From NCBI GenBank assembly GCA_913047795.1, contig CAJWTS010000029.1, positions 1 through 46,318 of the forward strand: 46,318 bases of DNA. The letters run 5' to 3'. Positions 33,926 through 44,437 of the stretch are shown here, in pieces. The first letter of the stretch is position 1. Each line of letters begins with the position of its first letter. The notes beneath the pieces were generated by a model. The model did not search any database. It saw only the letters and a program-made list of their open reading frames with translations, and was not told where the DNA came from. This DNA is from an uncultured Verrucomicrobiota bacterium. Its GTDB lineage: Bacteria > Verrucomicrobiota > Kiritimatiellia > CAJWTS01. The position numbers were made by a program, and so were the translations under genes.

Positions 33926-36267
33926 AACGCTTTCGTGATATTCGAATTGTAACCAAGCTTGTCTTCAGCATGCTCGTAGTCATCATCTCTGCGATCGTGC
34001 TTGGCACGGCGGTCTTCACGATGGAACGTCGTTCGAATCTCGAACTGGTCAAGCGGCTGGAACTCGAAACCATCAGCCGTACCATCTTCGACCTCAACCA
34101 GTTGCTCTCCGACCTCCTGATCTTCCAGGGTGAACGCCCCAAAATCCAATGGCGATCGAAATACAACTCCCTGTCGCTAGGCCTGGCCTCGTCGATTTAC
34201 TCCCAACCCGAGGAGCAGGCGATATTGAAGCGAATCCGAGCCGACCATGAGGACTTAAAACATCTCTTCAGCTCACTTCTTAAGAGCCAGCACCGGCAGG
34301 CATTGGTGCCCGGCGCCGCGCCGCGAGAAAGGATCGTCACCGGTCACCTGATGTCACAGATCGCGATCAAGTCGCAGGCCATGATCGCCAGATCCCTGGA
34401 GTTGGGGTCAATCATCAACGGCAACATTCTCGCCAATCGGCGGACAACAACGATCATGGTCGTGCTGTTCGCAACTGTTCTCGGCCTCGAACTCTTGATG
34501 ATCCTCATCCTGATCCATTCGTCGGTCATCAAGCCCATCATCGAACTCCAACGAGGGACGGAGCGCCTCGCCACCGGTGATCTGGACCACCAGGTCCCGC
34601 TCGATCAGGAAACGGAACTCGGCCATCTGGCCAAGGCCTTCAACGCCATGAGTCGACGCCTCAAGAAGTCTTTTTCAGCCCTGGAAATTCAGATTCGCGA
34701 ACGCGAACGCGCTGAAACTGATTTGATTAATGAATCGGAAGAACTACGCGTCACGCTCAACAGTATCGGCGATGGTGTGATTACGACGAATCCCGAGGGA
34801 CAGGTTCACCTGCTCAACCCGGTCGCTTCCGAAATGATCGGTTGGCCCCAGGGCGAGGCCCAGGGCATGCCCATCGAAGAAGTGTTTCGCGTCATGGACC
34901 AGCGTGAACGATCCGTTTGCGACGACCCCGTTGCCAAGATCCGGGAGGCCGGTCGACTGTTTGGACTCGATGCACAGCCTATTCTCATTAGCCGCAACGG
35001 AACCGAGGTATTGATCGCCGCCAGTGGCGCGGCCATGTTCGACGCGGAGAGCACGTTCATCGGCGTAGCCGTCGTGTTTCGAGACGTGACAAGGCAGCGC
35101 TCGATGGAGCAGGAAGCAATTCGAATGCAGAAACTGGAGTCCGTCGGCGTGCTTGCGGGAGGAATTGCGCATGACTTTAACAATATCCTGACCGCGATCC
35201 TCGGCAATCTCTCGCTGGCCGCGTTTGAACTCGATCCGTCGCACGAATCTTATGATCTGCTCAAGGAGTCGGAAAAGGCCTGTATGCGCGCCAAGAAACT
35301 GACACACCAACTGCTGACCTTTTCCAAGGGTGGGTCACCCGTCAAGACAACGGCACAAATGCCGGAATTATTGAGCGAGTCGGCCCACTTCGCCTTGCGC
35401 GGCTCGAACGTAGACATCAAGTTCCACATTGAACCTGGCCTATGGCCTGCCGACGTGGATACCGGTCAGATCAGCCAGGTTATTCAGAACCTCGTCATCA
35501 ACGCGATGCAGGCCATGCGCGAGGGTGGCCTGATCCAACTTCATGCCAAAAATTTCATGATGGAGGATACGGATGATCAACCGCTCGAGCCGGGCAAGTA
35601 CCTGAGCATCACCATTTCCGATCAGGGGTCCGGCATCCTGCCCGAAGACCTCGAGCGAATCTTCGACCCTTACTTCTCGACCAAGAGGGAAGGCAGCGGC
35701 CTCGGACTCGCGATTATTCATTCCATCGTCACCAACCACAATGGCCATATCAGCGTCGAATCGCGCGCCGGCATCGGCACAAAGTTCCATCTCTACCTGC
35801 CGGCGACAGCTCTGGAACAAATAGCCGTGCACGACACGGAAGCGGTGCCCCCCTCACGACCGCGGGTCGGCAAGGGGAATATACTGATCATGGATGACGA
35901 GAAATTGATCGGCAAAATCGCCGGCCGCATGCTGAATCGACTCGGCTACAAGTTCGAGATCGCAATCAACGGCGAACACGCCATCGAGAAATTCATCGAC
36001 GCCCGCTCGGCCAACCAGCCCTTCGACCTTGTCATACTGGATCTGACCATTCGCGGCGGAATGGGCGGCCGCGAAGTGGTGAAGACGCTCCTGGAAATTG
36101 ATCCGGATATTCGTTGCATCGTTTCCAGCGGCTACTCCAATGACCGCGTTCTGGCCAACTATCGGAACTTCGGATTCCACGGTGTTGTCGTAAAGCCGTA
36201 CAACTTTGACGGACTGCGAGAAATCGTGAATAAGTTCCTTGTACAGCCGGACACCGCTGAGACCTGA
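33922..36267 (+). CDS. Hybrid sensor histidine kinase with HAMP, PAS and receiver
   Basis: A 781-residue kinase. The first membrane helix (VTKLVFSMLVVIISAIVLG) and a second near residues 173-195 flank a roughly 140-residue external sensor region. HAMP (IELQRGTERLATGDLDHQV), PAS (LNSIGDGVITTNPEGQVHLL), the phospho-acceptor helix GVLAGGIAHDFNN (His near 417), an ATPase domain with VIQNLVINAMQAM, DQGSGIL and GSGLGLAII, and a receiver (ILIMDDE, Asp near 707 in VILDLTIRGGMGG) follow. Translation is coupled to the upstream kinase by ATGA. No output domain is encoded in either, so a phosphotransfer partner must act elsewhere. Confidence 0.95.
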   Translation: MKRFRDIRIVTKLVFSMLVVIISAIVLGTAVFTMERRSNLELVKRLELETISRTIFDLNQLLSDLLIFQGERPKIQWRSKYNSLSLGLASSIYSQPEEQAILKRIRADHEDLKHLFSSLLKSQHRQALVPGAAPRERIVTGHLMSQIAIKSQAMIARSLELGSIINGNILANRRTTTIMVVLFATVLGLELLMILILIHSSVIKPIIELQRGTERLATGDLDHQVPLDQETELGHLAKAFNAMSRRLKKSFSALEIQIRERERAETDLINESEELRVTLNSIGDGVITTNPEGQVHLLNPVASEMIGWPQGEAQGMPIEEVFRVMDQRERSVCDDPVAKIREAGRLFGLDAQPILISRNGTEVLIAASGAAMFDAESTFIGVAVVFRDVTRQRSMEQEAIRMQKLESVGVLAGGIAHDFNNILTAILGNLSLAAFELDPSHESYDLLKESEKACMRAKKLTHQLLTFSKGGSPVKTTAQMPELLSESAHFALRGSNVDIKFHIEPGLWPADVDTGQISQVIQNLVINAMQAMREGGLIQLHAKNFMMEDTDDQPLEPGKYLSITISDQGSGILPEDLERIFDPYFSTKREGSGLGLAIIHSIVTNHNGHISVESRAGIGTKFHLYLPATALEQIAVHDTEAVPPSRPRVGKGNILIMDDEKLIGKIAGRMLNRLGYKFEIAINGEHAIEKFIDARSANQPFDLVILDLTIRGGMGGREVVKTLLEIDPDIRCIVSSGYSNDRVLANYRNFGFHGVVVKPYNFDGLREIVNKFLVQPDTAET

Positions 36268-36307
36268 ACCCAAGCCGCCCCAAGAACCCCGGAATCCGCC
36301 CGCGCCA

Positions 36308-37738
36308 TCAGGGCCCCGACCGTTCGGATGCGATCTCAGCCAATGCCTGTCGATCGATCGTCGGCTCCCAGGCTATCTCCCTCGGCCAGGGCAACACCGT
36401 GCGCGGAATCTTGAAGCCCGGTAAATGTGCACGCAACGCATCCAGCGCCTGCCGTAGCGTGGCGACCGCCGACTCCTCGACGAATACGACCGCCCGACAT
36501 CCGAAATTGGCGTCGGGCACAGGGACCACGGCGACCGGGGCAATGCCGAACTCGCGCTGAATGACGACCTCGATTTCTTCGGGATGAATGTTCTCGCCGC
36601 CGGAGACGAACATATTGTCGCTTCGACCATTAACCCAGAGCGTTCCATCCTCCTCCACGCGACCGCAATCTCCGGTCGCAAACCAACCACCTTCGGAAAA
36701 GGGGCGAAGAAGTTCCCCTGACGAGACATAGCCTTCAAAGCGAGCGGGACCACGGACCTCAATCTCTCCTCTATCCGAAACACGCACGTCATGGGCGGAC
36801 AGAACTCGACCACAGGATCCCGGCATTCCGGCGCCGCCATGCCCCGACTCCGTCGCCACCTGGGATGCCATTTCAGTCATCCCGTAGGTGCAACGCACCG
36901 GCAACCCCTGCGCCCGTGCACGACGGACGAGCCCGGCGTCGATCGGACCGCCACCCAGGAGCAGGTGCTTGATCGCAAGATCACTCTCCAATCGCCCTGA
37001 ACGTCCTATCAACTGGGCCAACTGCGCGCCCACCAGCGATACATGTGTGATGCGTGCTCGCGACAAGACATCGTGCATAGGCCTGCTCGTGTCGGCCAGC
37101 ACCATCGTGGCCCCGGCAAGCATGCACCGAAACATGATGGCCAATCCGCCGACATGGTACGTCGGCAGCGATAGTAGCCAGCGATCCCCCGGTCCCAGTG
37201 AAAGACTTGCGTTCGAAGCCAGAGCGCTCGCGACATGCGACTGCAGGACATGCAGGACGCCCTTGGGCTCTCCACTTGATCCCGATGTAAAAAGGATCGT
37301 CGCCGGCTTCCCGGTCACCAGCACCCTGGACCCCTGGTCACCCCCACCTGACGCGCCCGACATGGGGATATCGTCTATTGCATGACTTTCAACGACATCA
37401 TCTACGGGGCATGCGTCTCTATACACCAGGCACCGCGCTCCGACTTGCTCAATCATTTTAATGCGCGTCGCATCCGGCACCCGCAGACTGAGGGGGCAGA
37501 AGACCAGCCCCCGGCGCACGCAGGCCCAGGCGATCACCGTCACCTCGAAAGCGCTCGGGGAATGAACGGCAATCACGTCGCCCTGATCGAATCGCGAGAA
37601 CCACTCTTCGGCTGACCGTACCGCGAGGTCCATCGCGGCATATGACCACGTGCGATTGCCTGCGATGTACGCCGCCGCATCCGGCTGGTTCCGTGCGGCG
37701 TCCGCCATCGGACATTTCATCTCGGCGAACGAACTCAT
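36308..37738 (-). CDS. menE: o-Succinylbenzoate--CoA ligase
   Basis: A 476-residue adenylate-forming enzyme activating o-succinylbenzoate with CoA in menaquinone synthesis. The ATP loop is TILFTSGSSGEPKGVLH; other motifs are TYGMTEMASQV, FATGDCGRVEEDGTLWVNGR and the hinge SGGENIHPEEIE. Assignment as MenE rests on the motifs plus position as last gene of the men operon. ATG 37738 overlaps the menC stop by 4 bases; an upstream frame extension to 37792 is ignored. The downstream hybrid kinase gene is convergent, 40 bases away. Confidence 0.95.
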   Translation of the reverse strand: MSSFAEMKCPMADAARNQPDAAAYIAGNRTWSYAAMDLAVRSAEEWFSRFDQGDVIAVHSPSAFEVTVIAWACVRRGLVFCPLSLRVPDATRIKMIEQVGARCLVYRDACPVDDVVESHAIDDIPMSGASGGGDQGSRVLVTGKPATILFTSGSSGEPKGVLHVLQSHVASALASNASLSLGPGDRWLLSLPTYHVGGLAIMFRCMLAGATMVLADTSRPMHDVLSRARITHVSLVGAQLAQLIGRSGRLESDLAIKHLLLGGGPIDAGLVRRARAQGLPVRCTYGMTEMASQVATESGHGGAGMPGSCGRVLSAHDVRVSDRGEIEVRGPARFEGYVSSGELLRPFSEGGWFATGDCGRVEEDGTLWVNGRSDNMFVSGGENIHPEEIEVVIQREFGIAPVAVVPVPDANFGCRAVVFVEESAVATLRQALDALRAHLPGFKIPRTVLPWPREIAWEPTIDRQALAEIASERSGP

Positions 37739-38832
37739 GCGCCGGATGGTTGTTCCTGAACGGGCACGTCTCCCTCGCAGATTAGCCGGCAACGATCCAT
37801 GTCGACCTGATGCCTTTCGCTAAAAGGCGCATCGATCACTATCGGACACTTCAGCGCGGAGAACGCGGGATTAATCACATCCCCCGCGAGCCGGCTCGCG
37901 GTATCAAGTCCAGCCGCCGGGCCCGTACCGGGTAACGCGGCAGCAAGGCTGGCGAGATGCCAATGACCGATGCCGCTTTCGAAACATGCGCTGATGACCC
38001 GCTGAATGCCCGCAGTCGCGGCAAGCCTTATCAAGGTTTTCATCCGGCTCCACCCCCCGAGAACCGTTGGCTTCAGAACGAATGCTCGCACATGTGCCAG
38101 CAATGGATCGCCCTTGCTGATGCTCCGCTCTGCGAGGGTCTCATCCAGGGCGAGAGCGCATCCTGTCCGTTCCGCGAAGGCAAGCAATTCATTTCGTCCG
38201 GACAACGGTTCCTCCAAATACTCGAGCCTGAGGCAGGACGTCAGTGACATAAAGGTCTCCGCCTGCCCGAGCGTCCAACGCCGATTCGCATCAACGCGCA
38301 ACGCACTGCCAGCTCCAAGCGCATCTGCGATCGCGCGCACGATCCGTGCATCTTCGGTGGGGTCAAGCGCCCCCACCTTCACCTTGACCACAGTCGCGCC
38401 CTGCTCGCGCAATGCCACCGCCCGACTCACGACATCGCCGGACCGTCCGTCAAGCAAGGGGCAGACCTGCACACTCCCTTCGGCATCGCGACGAAGGTAC
38501 TGCGCGACGCCGAGGCCCTCCTCTTCAGATGCCAGCATCAATTGGGCCGATTCGATACCGAAAGCCACCGACGGAAACACGTCTGCGGCCCCAGCGCCGC
38601 TCGCGCGCATCAACATCGCAGGCACATCAGTAGTCACTTGCTCGCGTGCCTGCTCGTACGTCTCACGGCTAAATCCAGGCAGCGGCGCGATGTCCCCCCA
38701 CCCTGTCCGCCCCGTATCCGACTCAAGGCGCACGAGCATCCCGGACCGGGAGGTCAACGTGCACAGGGGTAGCGCGAGCGGACTCGCCAACGGCAAGTCA
38801 TACTCGTAGATTCGGTATCCACGCATGCTCAT
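37735..38832 (-). CDS. menC: o-Succinylbenzoate synthase
   Basis: A 365-residue enolase-superfamily enzyme dehydrating SHCHC to o-succinylbenzoate. The barrel has the catalytic lysines in VVKVKVG and FVLKPTVLGG, and metal ligands in RVDANRRW, EYLEEPL and LALDETLAE. The substrate-capping N-terminal part has LASPLALPLCTLTSRSG and GWGDIAPLPGFSRE. Similarity to dipeptide epimerases is expected, but the men context decides. ATG 38832 overlaps the menA stop; the extension upstream lies within menA. Confidence 0.95.
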   Translation of the reverse strand: MSMRGYRIYEYDLPLASPLALPLCTLTSRSGMLVRLESDTGRTGWGDIAPLPGFSRETYEQAREQVTTDVPAMLMRASGAGAADVFPSVAFGIESAQLMLASEEEGLGVAQYLRRDAEGSVQVCPLLDGRSGDVVSRAVALREQGATVVKVKVGALDPTEDARIVRAIADALGAGSALRVDANRRWTLGQAETFMSLTSCLRLEYLEEPLSGRNELLAFAERTGCALALDETLAERSISKGDPLLAHVRAFVLKPTVLGGWSRMKTLIRLAATAGIQRVISACFESGIGHWHLASLAAALPGTGPAAGLDTASRLAGDVINPAFSALKCPIVIDAPFSERHQVDMDRCRLICEGDVPVQEQPSGA

Positions 38833-39713
38833 ATGAGCCAGCCGACCGAGAAGACGACGCAATAAAGGATCAGCAATCGGGCCGTTTGAACGAGCGCACC
38901 GTTTAGTGCGGATCCAGCGTTCTCCTTCCGTACGGTCCTGATCGCGGGGATAGCCACGCCCAGCAGAGCTACCGTCGCCACCGCAACAGGGCCGCGCCCC
39001 GTCCACAAATACAGACCGAGCGGAAGCAGGCAGGCCAGCGTGATCGCGACACCGTACTGCGTGCGCGCAAAGGCAGGGCCCAACCGCACCACCAGCGTAC
39101 GTTTCCCAGCCACGCGGTCCTGATCCACGTCACGCAGATTATTGACGGTCAACAGCCCGACAGAGATCAGGCCCGGCGCAAAGCCTGCGACGATGACCTC
39201 GGGCGGTAAACTTAGCGCCTGGACATAGTACGTACCACCGACGGCCACCGGTCCGAAAAAAACAAGCACAAATAGATCGCCCAAGCCCACATAAGCGAGC
39301 GGTTTTGGACCGGCGGTATAGGCGATTCCGCAAAAGATAGACAAGGCCCCGATTATGACCATCGGCCACCCGGCGCGGTATACGAGATAGATACAGGCCA
39401 TGACCGCCAAACCAAAGACGAGGCAGGTTGCGGCGCGCATCGCGTCAGGCGTCACGAGGCCAGCCTGTACCGCCCGCGTCGGACCCACGCGATCCTCCGT
39501 GTCCGCGCCCTTTAAATAGTCGCAATAGTCGTTACAGAAGTTCGTGCCAATCTGGATTAAGATCGCTCCGATCATGGCGACGCCCGCGGCCGCCACATGC
39601 ATACCGTCGGCAGCGGCAGCCATGGCGGTTCCGACGATCACCGGTGCCACGGCTGCGGCCAGGGTCTTCGGTCGCGCCGCGAGAACCCATACCGAGAGAC
39701 GGGATCTCGCCAC
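38829..39713 (-). CDS. menA: 1,4-Dihydroxy-2-naphthoate polyprenyltransferase
   Basis: A 294-residue UbiA-superfamily membrane enzyme attaching the polyprenyl chain to DHNA. It starts [20 protein letters not shown], has the first aspartate-rich motif in [20 protein letters not shown] and the second in [18 protein letters not shown], and eight or so hydrophobic helices. The start is GTG 39713, two bases after the menB stop. The 3' end overlaps menC by 4 bases. Confidence 0.97.
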   Translation of the reverse strand: MARSRLSVWVLAARPKTLAAAVAPVIVGTAMAAAADGMHVAAAGVAMIGAILIQIGTNFCNDYCDYLKGADTEDRVGPTRAVQAGLVTPDAMRAATCLVFGLAVMACIYLVYRAGWPMVIIGALSIFCGIAYTAGPKPLAYVGLGDLFVLVFFGPVAVGGTYYVQALSLPPEVIVAGFAPGLISVGLLTVNNLRDVDQDRVAGKRTLVVRLGPAFARTQYGVAITLACLLPLGLYLWTGRGPVAVATVALLGVAIPAIRTVRKENAGSALNGALVQTARLLILYCVVFSVGWLI

Positions 39714-39715
39714 GC

Positions 39716-40537
39716 CTACGGCCTCCGCGGAAACTTACCAAAGTCCGGCTTGCGCTTCTCCAGGAAGGCATTGCGACCTTCCTGTCCCTCTTCGCTCATG
39801 TAGTAGAGCATTGTCGCGTTCCCCGCCAACTCCTGCAGCCCGGCTTGTCCGTCGCAATCTGCGTTAAGCGCCGCCTTGAGGCAGCGTATCGCCATCGGGG
39901 AATTGGCGAGAATCTCACGGCACCAGGTCAGGGTCTCGGACTCCAATCGCTCGTTCGCAACCACGGTGTTGACCAGGCCCATATCCAGGGCCTGCTGAGC
40001 ATCGTATTGACGACAAAGAAACCAAATCTCGCGCGCCTTCTTCTGACCCACAATGCGCGCCATGTAACTGGCGCCCCATCCCCCGTCAAACGATCCAACG
40101 CGCGGTCCCGTCTGCCCGAAGACAGCGTTCTCCGCCGCGACAGTCAGGTCGCACATCATGTGCAGCACGTGACCGCCCCCGATGGCGTAGCCGGCGACCA
40201 TGGCCACAATCGGCTTCGGACAGGTCCGTATGTCCCGCTGAAAGTCCAACACGTTCAGTCGATGAACGCCACCCTCGTCGCGGTATCCCGAGTCTCCCCG
40301 TATTTTCTGGTCGCCGCCCGAACAAAAAGCCTTGTCGCCTTCGCCCGTCAGAATAATCACGCCAATCGACGTATTTTCGCGCGCGTCGCCAAGCGCATCC
40401 CGCATTTCATCGACCGTCAGCGGTCGGAACGCGTTGCGCACTTCGGGCCGATTGATCGTGATCTTCGCCACGCCGTCACAATGCTCGTAGCGGATGTCCG
40501 TGTAGGCCTTCGCTTCGCTCCAGATTATATTACTCAT
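39716..40537 (-). CDS. menB: 1,4-Dihydroxy-2-naphthoyl-CoA synthase
   Basis: A 273-residue crotonase-family enzyme closing the naphthoate ring from OSB-CoA. It has [31 protein letters not shown] (oxyanion-hole region), [15 protein letters not shown] and [20 protein letters not shown], the last typical of MenB. ATG 40537 has a strong site (GAGAGGAGAG) directly upstream; an in-frame ATG at 40561 would overlap menH. It lies 20 bases after menH. Confidence 0.98.
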   Translation of the reverse strand: MSNIIWSEAKAYTDIRYEHCDGVAKITINRPEVRNAFRPLTVDEMRDALGDARENTSIGVIILTGEGDKAFCSGGDQKIRGDSGYRDEGGVHRLNVLDFQRDIRTCPKPIVAMVAGYAIGGGHVLHMMCDLTVAAENAVFGQTGPRVGSFDGGWGASYMARIVGQKKAREIWFLCRQYDAQQALDMGLVNTVVANERLESETLTWCREILANSPMAIRCLKAALNADCDGQAGLQELAGNATMLYYMSEEGQEGRNAFLEKRKPDFGKFPRRP

Positions 40538-40557
40538 GATCTCTCCTCTCCCTCCAT

Positions 40558-41346
40558 TCATCCCTGATTGGGATCGAGCCCCGCCATGAATCCCTCAAGT
40601 ATCCCCGACAAGGCCTCCGGTTGCTCGAGATGTATCGTGTGTCCGGCGTCCGGAACGATCACGCGCCGGACCGGGGCCATGGCTCCCGCAAGCTCATCCA
40701 TCAGCCCACAATACTTCGCATCCTCGGCGCCTGCAATAACCAGTACGTCCATCGTCAATACCCCGAGGGACTGCCGCAGATCTGGCTGCAGGCTCACATC
40801 GAGTGATTCCAGCACACGCGCCAGTGTAGCCGGGTTATTACAGCGTCGCTTCTTCAGAATAGTATCCAATAGCTCGGGCCGTTGCCGTAGCGACCGAAAC
40901 ACGTCCTGTGCATACCACCGTACCAAGACGTCATCGATCGGTTCGGAACGAAAAGCATCGGTCCAGGTCTGCACCCAGATCGCGCGTTGTGCCCGTTCCT
41001 CGGCCGACGAAAGACCGGGAGAGGCCGAGATCAGAACAAGTCCGCCGTAAGCCTCCGGGTGCCGTACCGCGAGTTGCAGCGCAATGCGCCCGCCCATCGA
41101 ATACCCGACTAGAACCTTCGGCGCCGACCCGTCCAGATTACTCTCAACCAGGTCGCAGCCACCCTGCCAGGTCAACGCGTCGGGAAGTGGCGCCTTCCCG
41201 TGCCCTGGAAGGTCCGGGCAGTGGCACCGATGTCTCTGCGCAAGGCGCGCCGCAACCGGGCGCCAGTCCGCTCCCGAACCCATGAAGCCGTGCAGCAGAA
41301 CAACGGATCGCGCTTCGGGTTGATCCCTCAGGCCCGCCGTACTCAC
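40558..41346 (-). CDS. menH: SHCHC synthase, alpha/beta hydrolase
   Basis: A 262-residue alpha/beta-hydrolase-fold protein. It has [28 protein letters not shown], the nucleophile elbow [14 protein letters not shown], and the distal His in [12 protein letters not shown]. MenH eliminates pyruvate from SEPHCHC to give SHCHC. The family is broad, but the operon position between menD and menB makes MenH very likely. The start is GTG 41346, overlapping the menD stop by 4 bases. Confidence 0.93.
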   Translation of the reverse strand: MSTAGLRDQPEARSVVLLHGFMGSGADWRPVAARLAQRHRCHCPDLPGHGKAPLPDALTWQGGCDLVESNLDGSAPKVLVGYSMGGRIALQLAVRHPEAYGGLVLISASPGLSSAEERAQRAIWVQTWTDAFRSEPIDDVLVRWYAQDVFRSLRQRPELLDTILKKRRCNNPATLARVLESLDVSLQPDLRQSLGVLTMDVLVIAGAEDAKYCGLMDELAGAMAPVRRVIVPDAGHTIHLEQPEALSGILEGFMAGLDPNQG

Positions 41347-43067
41347 GAGCCCTTCAGTGCTTCCATCACATGGCGGTCCAACTCGGCATGCAAGGCTCGA
41401 TTATCGATGCGGTTTGTTCGAACCTCGATCAACGCCGGTGCCCCGACATGTTCCGCGTAAGTACGCGAGAATTCCTCCACTGTCGTTGGGCAAATATAGG
41501 GCAGTTGAAACTGCTCCGCCGCCTGCCGAAAACTCAATCCATGCGGCGTCCCGAAGAACGCCTCGAAGATATCCTCTTGCCCGGCGATAGGAAGAAACGA
41601 AAAGATGCCGCCGCCGTCATTATTGATCACAATCAACGTAACCGGCAGATCTCTTAAAAGATGCAGCGAGTTCAGGTCGTGCAGGAGAGCCATGTCCCCA
41701 AGGATCGCCGTAACAGGCACGCCACCGCCCAGTGCGATGCCGGCTGACGTCGCCACGTTCCCATCAATTCCGCTCGCACCGCGATTCGCGCGTACGGTCG
41801 CCGCAGGACCCACCGTTGCAAAAGCGTTGCAGTCCCGAATCGGCATGCTGTTGCCCAGGAACAAAACGTGATCCTTCGGAATCAAATTAGGAACCAGACG
41901 CGCGACGGCAGGTTCCGACAGCTCGTCATGCTCCGCAAAAAAGACCTCCAGGGCTCCGGCGCATCGCGCTTGACCGTCCTGCCAGTGCACCAACCATGCG
42001 GGATCCGCCGGCGGGAGATCCGCCGCGAGCAGACGTCTGCAGAAGAGAGTCGGGTCAAGATCAACGATGTCGGTTACGGCGTTCGCCGGGTCGAGTCGGC
42101 GTGCTGAACGCTGAACGTGGATGTACCGTTCCGGCACCCGCATGGCGAGGCACTCCAGCAGGCGCTTGCTCGTGACCCGCCCACCAAAATGCAGGACGAC
42201 CTCCCACGTCGATGCGTCGCCATAGGCCGGATGCGCAAGGAGCAACTCACCACAGGAAAGCGCCGGCGGAGAAGCGTCGCGCAGACCGGATGTGATGTCC
42301 GGCAAGATGGGCCATCCGAGTTGCGCGGCCAGACTCAACACGCTCCCGGCGTCGCCGACCTCTTCTCCGGCAATGATCACGCCCCTTTGAGCGGATACAG
42401 CGCTGACAACCTCCTCGCTCGGCTCCTCCTCCAGCCGGGCGGCGCTATCCTCGATCGGTGAAAACGGGCAGCCGGAATCACGCCAGCACCCAAGGTCGGC
42501 TAGATACTGCGGGTCGATCGTTTCCTCCTCGCTCGGCATCAGCGGCTCCGCGAACATACAGTTAAGGTGCACCGGCCCTCCCCTGACGTGTCGCATCGCA
42601 TCGTCGACGGCGCTCAGAACCCATGTCGCCGGAAGCGCGGCCGTCGGACAGGGCAGTTCGACAAAGGACTCCGCATAGCGCCCAAAGATATTGACCTGAT
42701 CAATGGTCTGGTTCGCACCTCTATCCTGCAACTCCGGTGGGCGATCGGCAGTCAAGAGCAATAGCGGCAACTCGCGCAGAGACGCCTCAACCACGGCCGG
42801 CAATAGATTCGCCACGGCCGTGCCGGAAGTCGTTATAAGGCCTACCGGACGCCGCGTTTGGGCGGCAGCACCACAAGCCGCGAACGCGAGACCGCGCTCG
42901 TCGAAGTGTGTTACCACACGCAGCTTCGCATGACGCGCGGCCGCAACCGTCAGTGGCGCGCAGCGAGAACCCGGGGCCGCGTAAATCGTATCGACGCCGC
43001 AGCGCGACATCTCTTCAACAATAAATGATGCCCAGAGCAGGTTCAGGTTGGCGACCCCCGTGGTCAT
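41343..43067 (-). CDS. menD: SEPHCHC synthase (2-succinyl-5-enolpyruvyl-6-hydroxy-3-cyclohexene-1-carboxylate synthase)
   Basis: A 574-residue thiamine-diphosphate enzyme joining 2-oxoglutarate and isochorismate. The N-terminal domain has APGSRCAPLTVAAARH and THFDERGLAFAACGAA with the catalytic Glu; LTADRPPELQDRGANQTIDQ is a MenD signature. The C-terminal ThDP motif runs GDMALLHDLNSLHLL to INNDGGGIFSFLP. ATG 43067 overlaps the menF stop by 4 bases; the extension to 43121 lies inside menF. Confidence 0.98.
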   Translation of the reverse strand: MTTGVANLNLLWASFIVEEMSRCGVDTIYAAPGSRCAPLTVAAARHAKLRVVTHFDERGLAFAACGAAAQTRRPVGLITTSGTAVANLLPAVVEASLRELPLLLLTADRPPELQDRGANQTIDQVNIFGRYAESFVELPCPTAALPATWVLSAVDDAMRHVRGGPVHLNCMFAEPLMPSEEETIDPQYLADLGCWRDSGCPFSPIEDSAARLEEEPSEEVVSAVSAQRGVIIAGEEVGDAGSVLSLAAQLGWPILPDITSGLRDASPPALSCGELLLAHPAYGDASTWEVVLHFGGRVTSKRLLECLAMRVPERYIHVQRSARRLDPANAVTDIVDLDPTLFCRRLLAADLPPADPAWLVHWQDGQARCAGALEVFFAEHDELSEPAVARLVPNLIPKDHVLFLGNSMPIRDCNAFATVGPAATVRANRGASGIDGNVATSAGIALGGGVPVTAILGDMALLHDLNSLHLLRDLPVTLIVINNDGGGIFSFLPIAGQEDIFEAFFGTPHGLSFRQAAEQFQLPYICPTTVEEFSRTYAEHVGAPALIEVRTNRIDNRALHAELDRHVMEALKGS

Positions 43068-44437
43068 GGAAGAGAGGTCACTTTGACGAAGTCGCTTATC
43101 TTGTGCTCGACTTCGCGCCACTCCTCGACAGGCTCCGAGCCCGCGACGATTCCGGCTCCCGAGTAAACGTCCACAAATCTTTCTCGTACCAACCCTGAAC
43201 GTATCGCGACCGCGAGCTCAATCGCATTCGCACCGATCCAGCCGACAGGCGACGCGTACCATCCGCGACGGAACGGTTCCAGGCGCTCGATCTCGTGCAC
43301 GGCGTTCTCCTGTGGATAGCCGCCCACTGCTGGCGTCGGGTGCAATTCCTCGATCAGTCGGCCGTCCGTCACATGATCAAGAAGCTGACCCTCTATGCGG
43401 GACTGCAAATGTTGTTTCCGCTCCAACCGGAGGAGGTGCGCCTCTTCAACGACCGACAATCGGCTGCATAGCAGATGCAAGCGCTGCTTCAGGCACTTCC
43501 GCACGATATCGTGCTCGTTCTGATCCTTTGAACTGTTGAGCAGATCGTCCGCGAGCCTGGCATCATCGTCGGCTGTGATCCCGCGTGGACGCGTACCCGC
43601 AATGACTTCGCTCTCGAGGTCGCGCCCGGTTCGCCGGAAGAACCGTTCCGGGGTGGTCCCCATGAATGCTGCGCCGGCGTCCGGCTGTAAGACAAAATGA
43701 TAACAGTTGGTTGTGATCCTGCCCAGCTTTGCGATAATGGACGCTGCCGTCACCGGTTCCTCGAAGGCGTAGGTCACCCTGCGGGCAAGCACCAGCTTTT
43801 CGAGCATTTCATCCTCGATCAGCGCCAACACATCCCGCACGCGATCACACCAACCGCTTTCATCCGGCAGATCTTGACGTGAAGCTATCGGGGACAAGGC
43901 CGGTCGGTCGCCGGCAAACCGGAGTTGTTCGAACTCGGCCATCACGCGGCCCACGGTCGCCGCATCCCTCTCCTCGGGCCCCATATGGACCACGAAACGC
44001 GTCTCGTCGGGGCCGTCCATGACCTCAAAGCGTGGCAACCAGAATCGCGCAGCCCCAAACGATTGCCAGGCGGGCTCGTTCGCGGCGGAGGGTGAGAAGG
44101 CGAACCCCCCGTAAAAACGAATGTCTTCGTTGCCGTCGATACAGAGGCGGCAACGGTCTACAATTTCTTCCGCGCACGCATCACCTGTAGGCGTGATAAC
44201 AAGGGCTTCGCCGACACCCGCCACACGCCAGTCGTCTTCGCGCCCCGCCCACAACATTTGCGTCTCCGCATGTTGAATCGACAACCAGTCGTAGATGTCC
44301 AGCCGGCGGATCGGAATCGATATCCGCCGAATGCCTGCGTGCGCTCCTCCGTTGTCATGTGACCGCACCAGTTCGCGCGTAAGGTGTTCGGAAAGATCGG
44401 CAAGCTCCACTATTTCATCGCCGACTACCAGACTCAC
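43064..44437 (-). CDS. menF: Isochorismate synthase
   Basis: A 457-residue chorismate-utilising enzyme of the MenF/EntC type. The C-terminal catalytic region has LEKLVLARR, HFVLQPDAGAAFMGTTPERF, EVIAGTRPRG, HPTPAVGGYPQE, GWYASPVGWIG and YSGAGIVAGSEPVEEW. It makes isochorismate from chorismate, the first step of the route encoded downstream. GTG 44437 is chosen because AGGAGG lies seven bases upstream and it overlaps the fdhD stop as GTGA. The open frame upstream to 44647 is inside fdhD. Confidence 0.95.
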   Translation of the reverse strand: MSLVVGDEIVELADLSEHLTRELVRSHDNGGAHAGIRRISIPIRRLDIYDWLSIQHAETQMLWAGREDDWRVAGVGEALVITPTGDACAEEIVDRCRLCIDGNEDIRFYGGFAFSPSAANEPAWQSFGAARFWLPRFEVMDGPDETRFVVHMGPEERDAATVGRVMAEFEQLRFAGDRPALSPIASRQDLPDESGWCDRVRDVLALIEDEMLEKLVLARRVTYAFEEPVTAASIIAKLGRITTNCYHFVLQPDAGAAFMGTTPERFFRRTGRDLESEVIAGTRPRGITADDDARLADDLLNSSKDQNEHDIVRKCLKQRLHLLCSRLSVVEEAHLLRLERKQHLQSRIEGQLLDHVTDGRLIEELHPTPAVGGYPQENAVHEIERLEPFRRGWYASPVGWIGANAIELAVAIRSGLVRERFVDVYSGAGIVAGSEPVEEWREVEHKISDFVKVTSLP

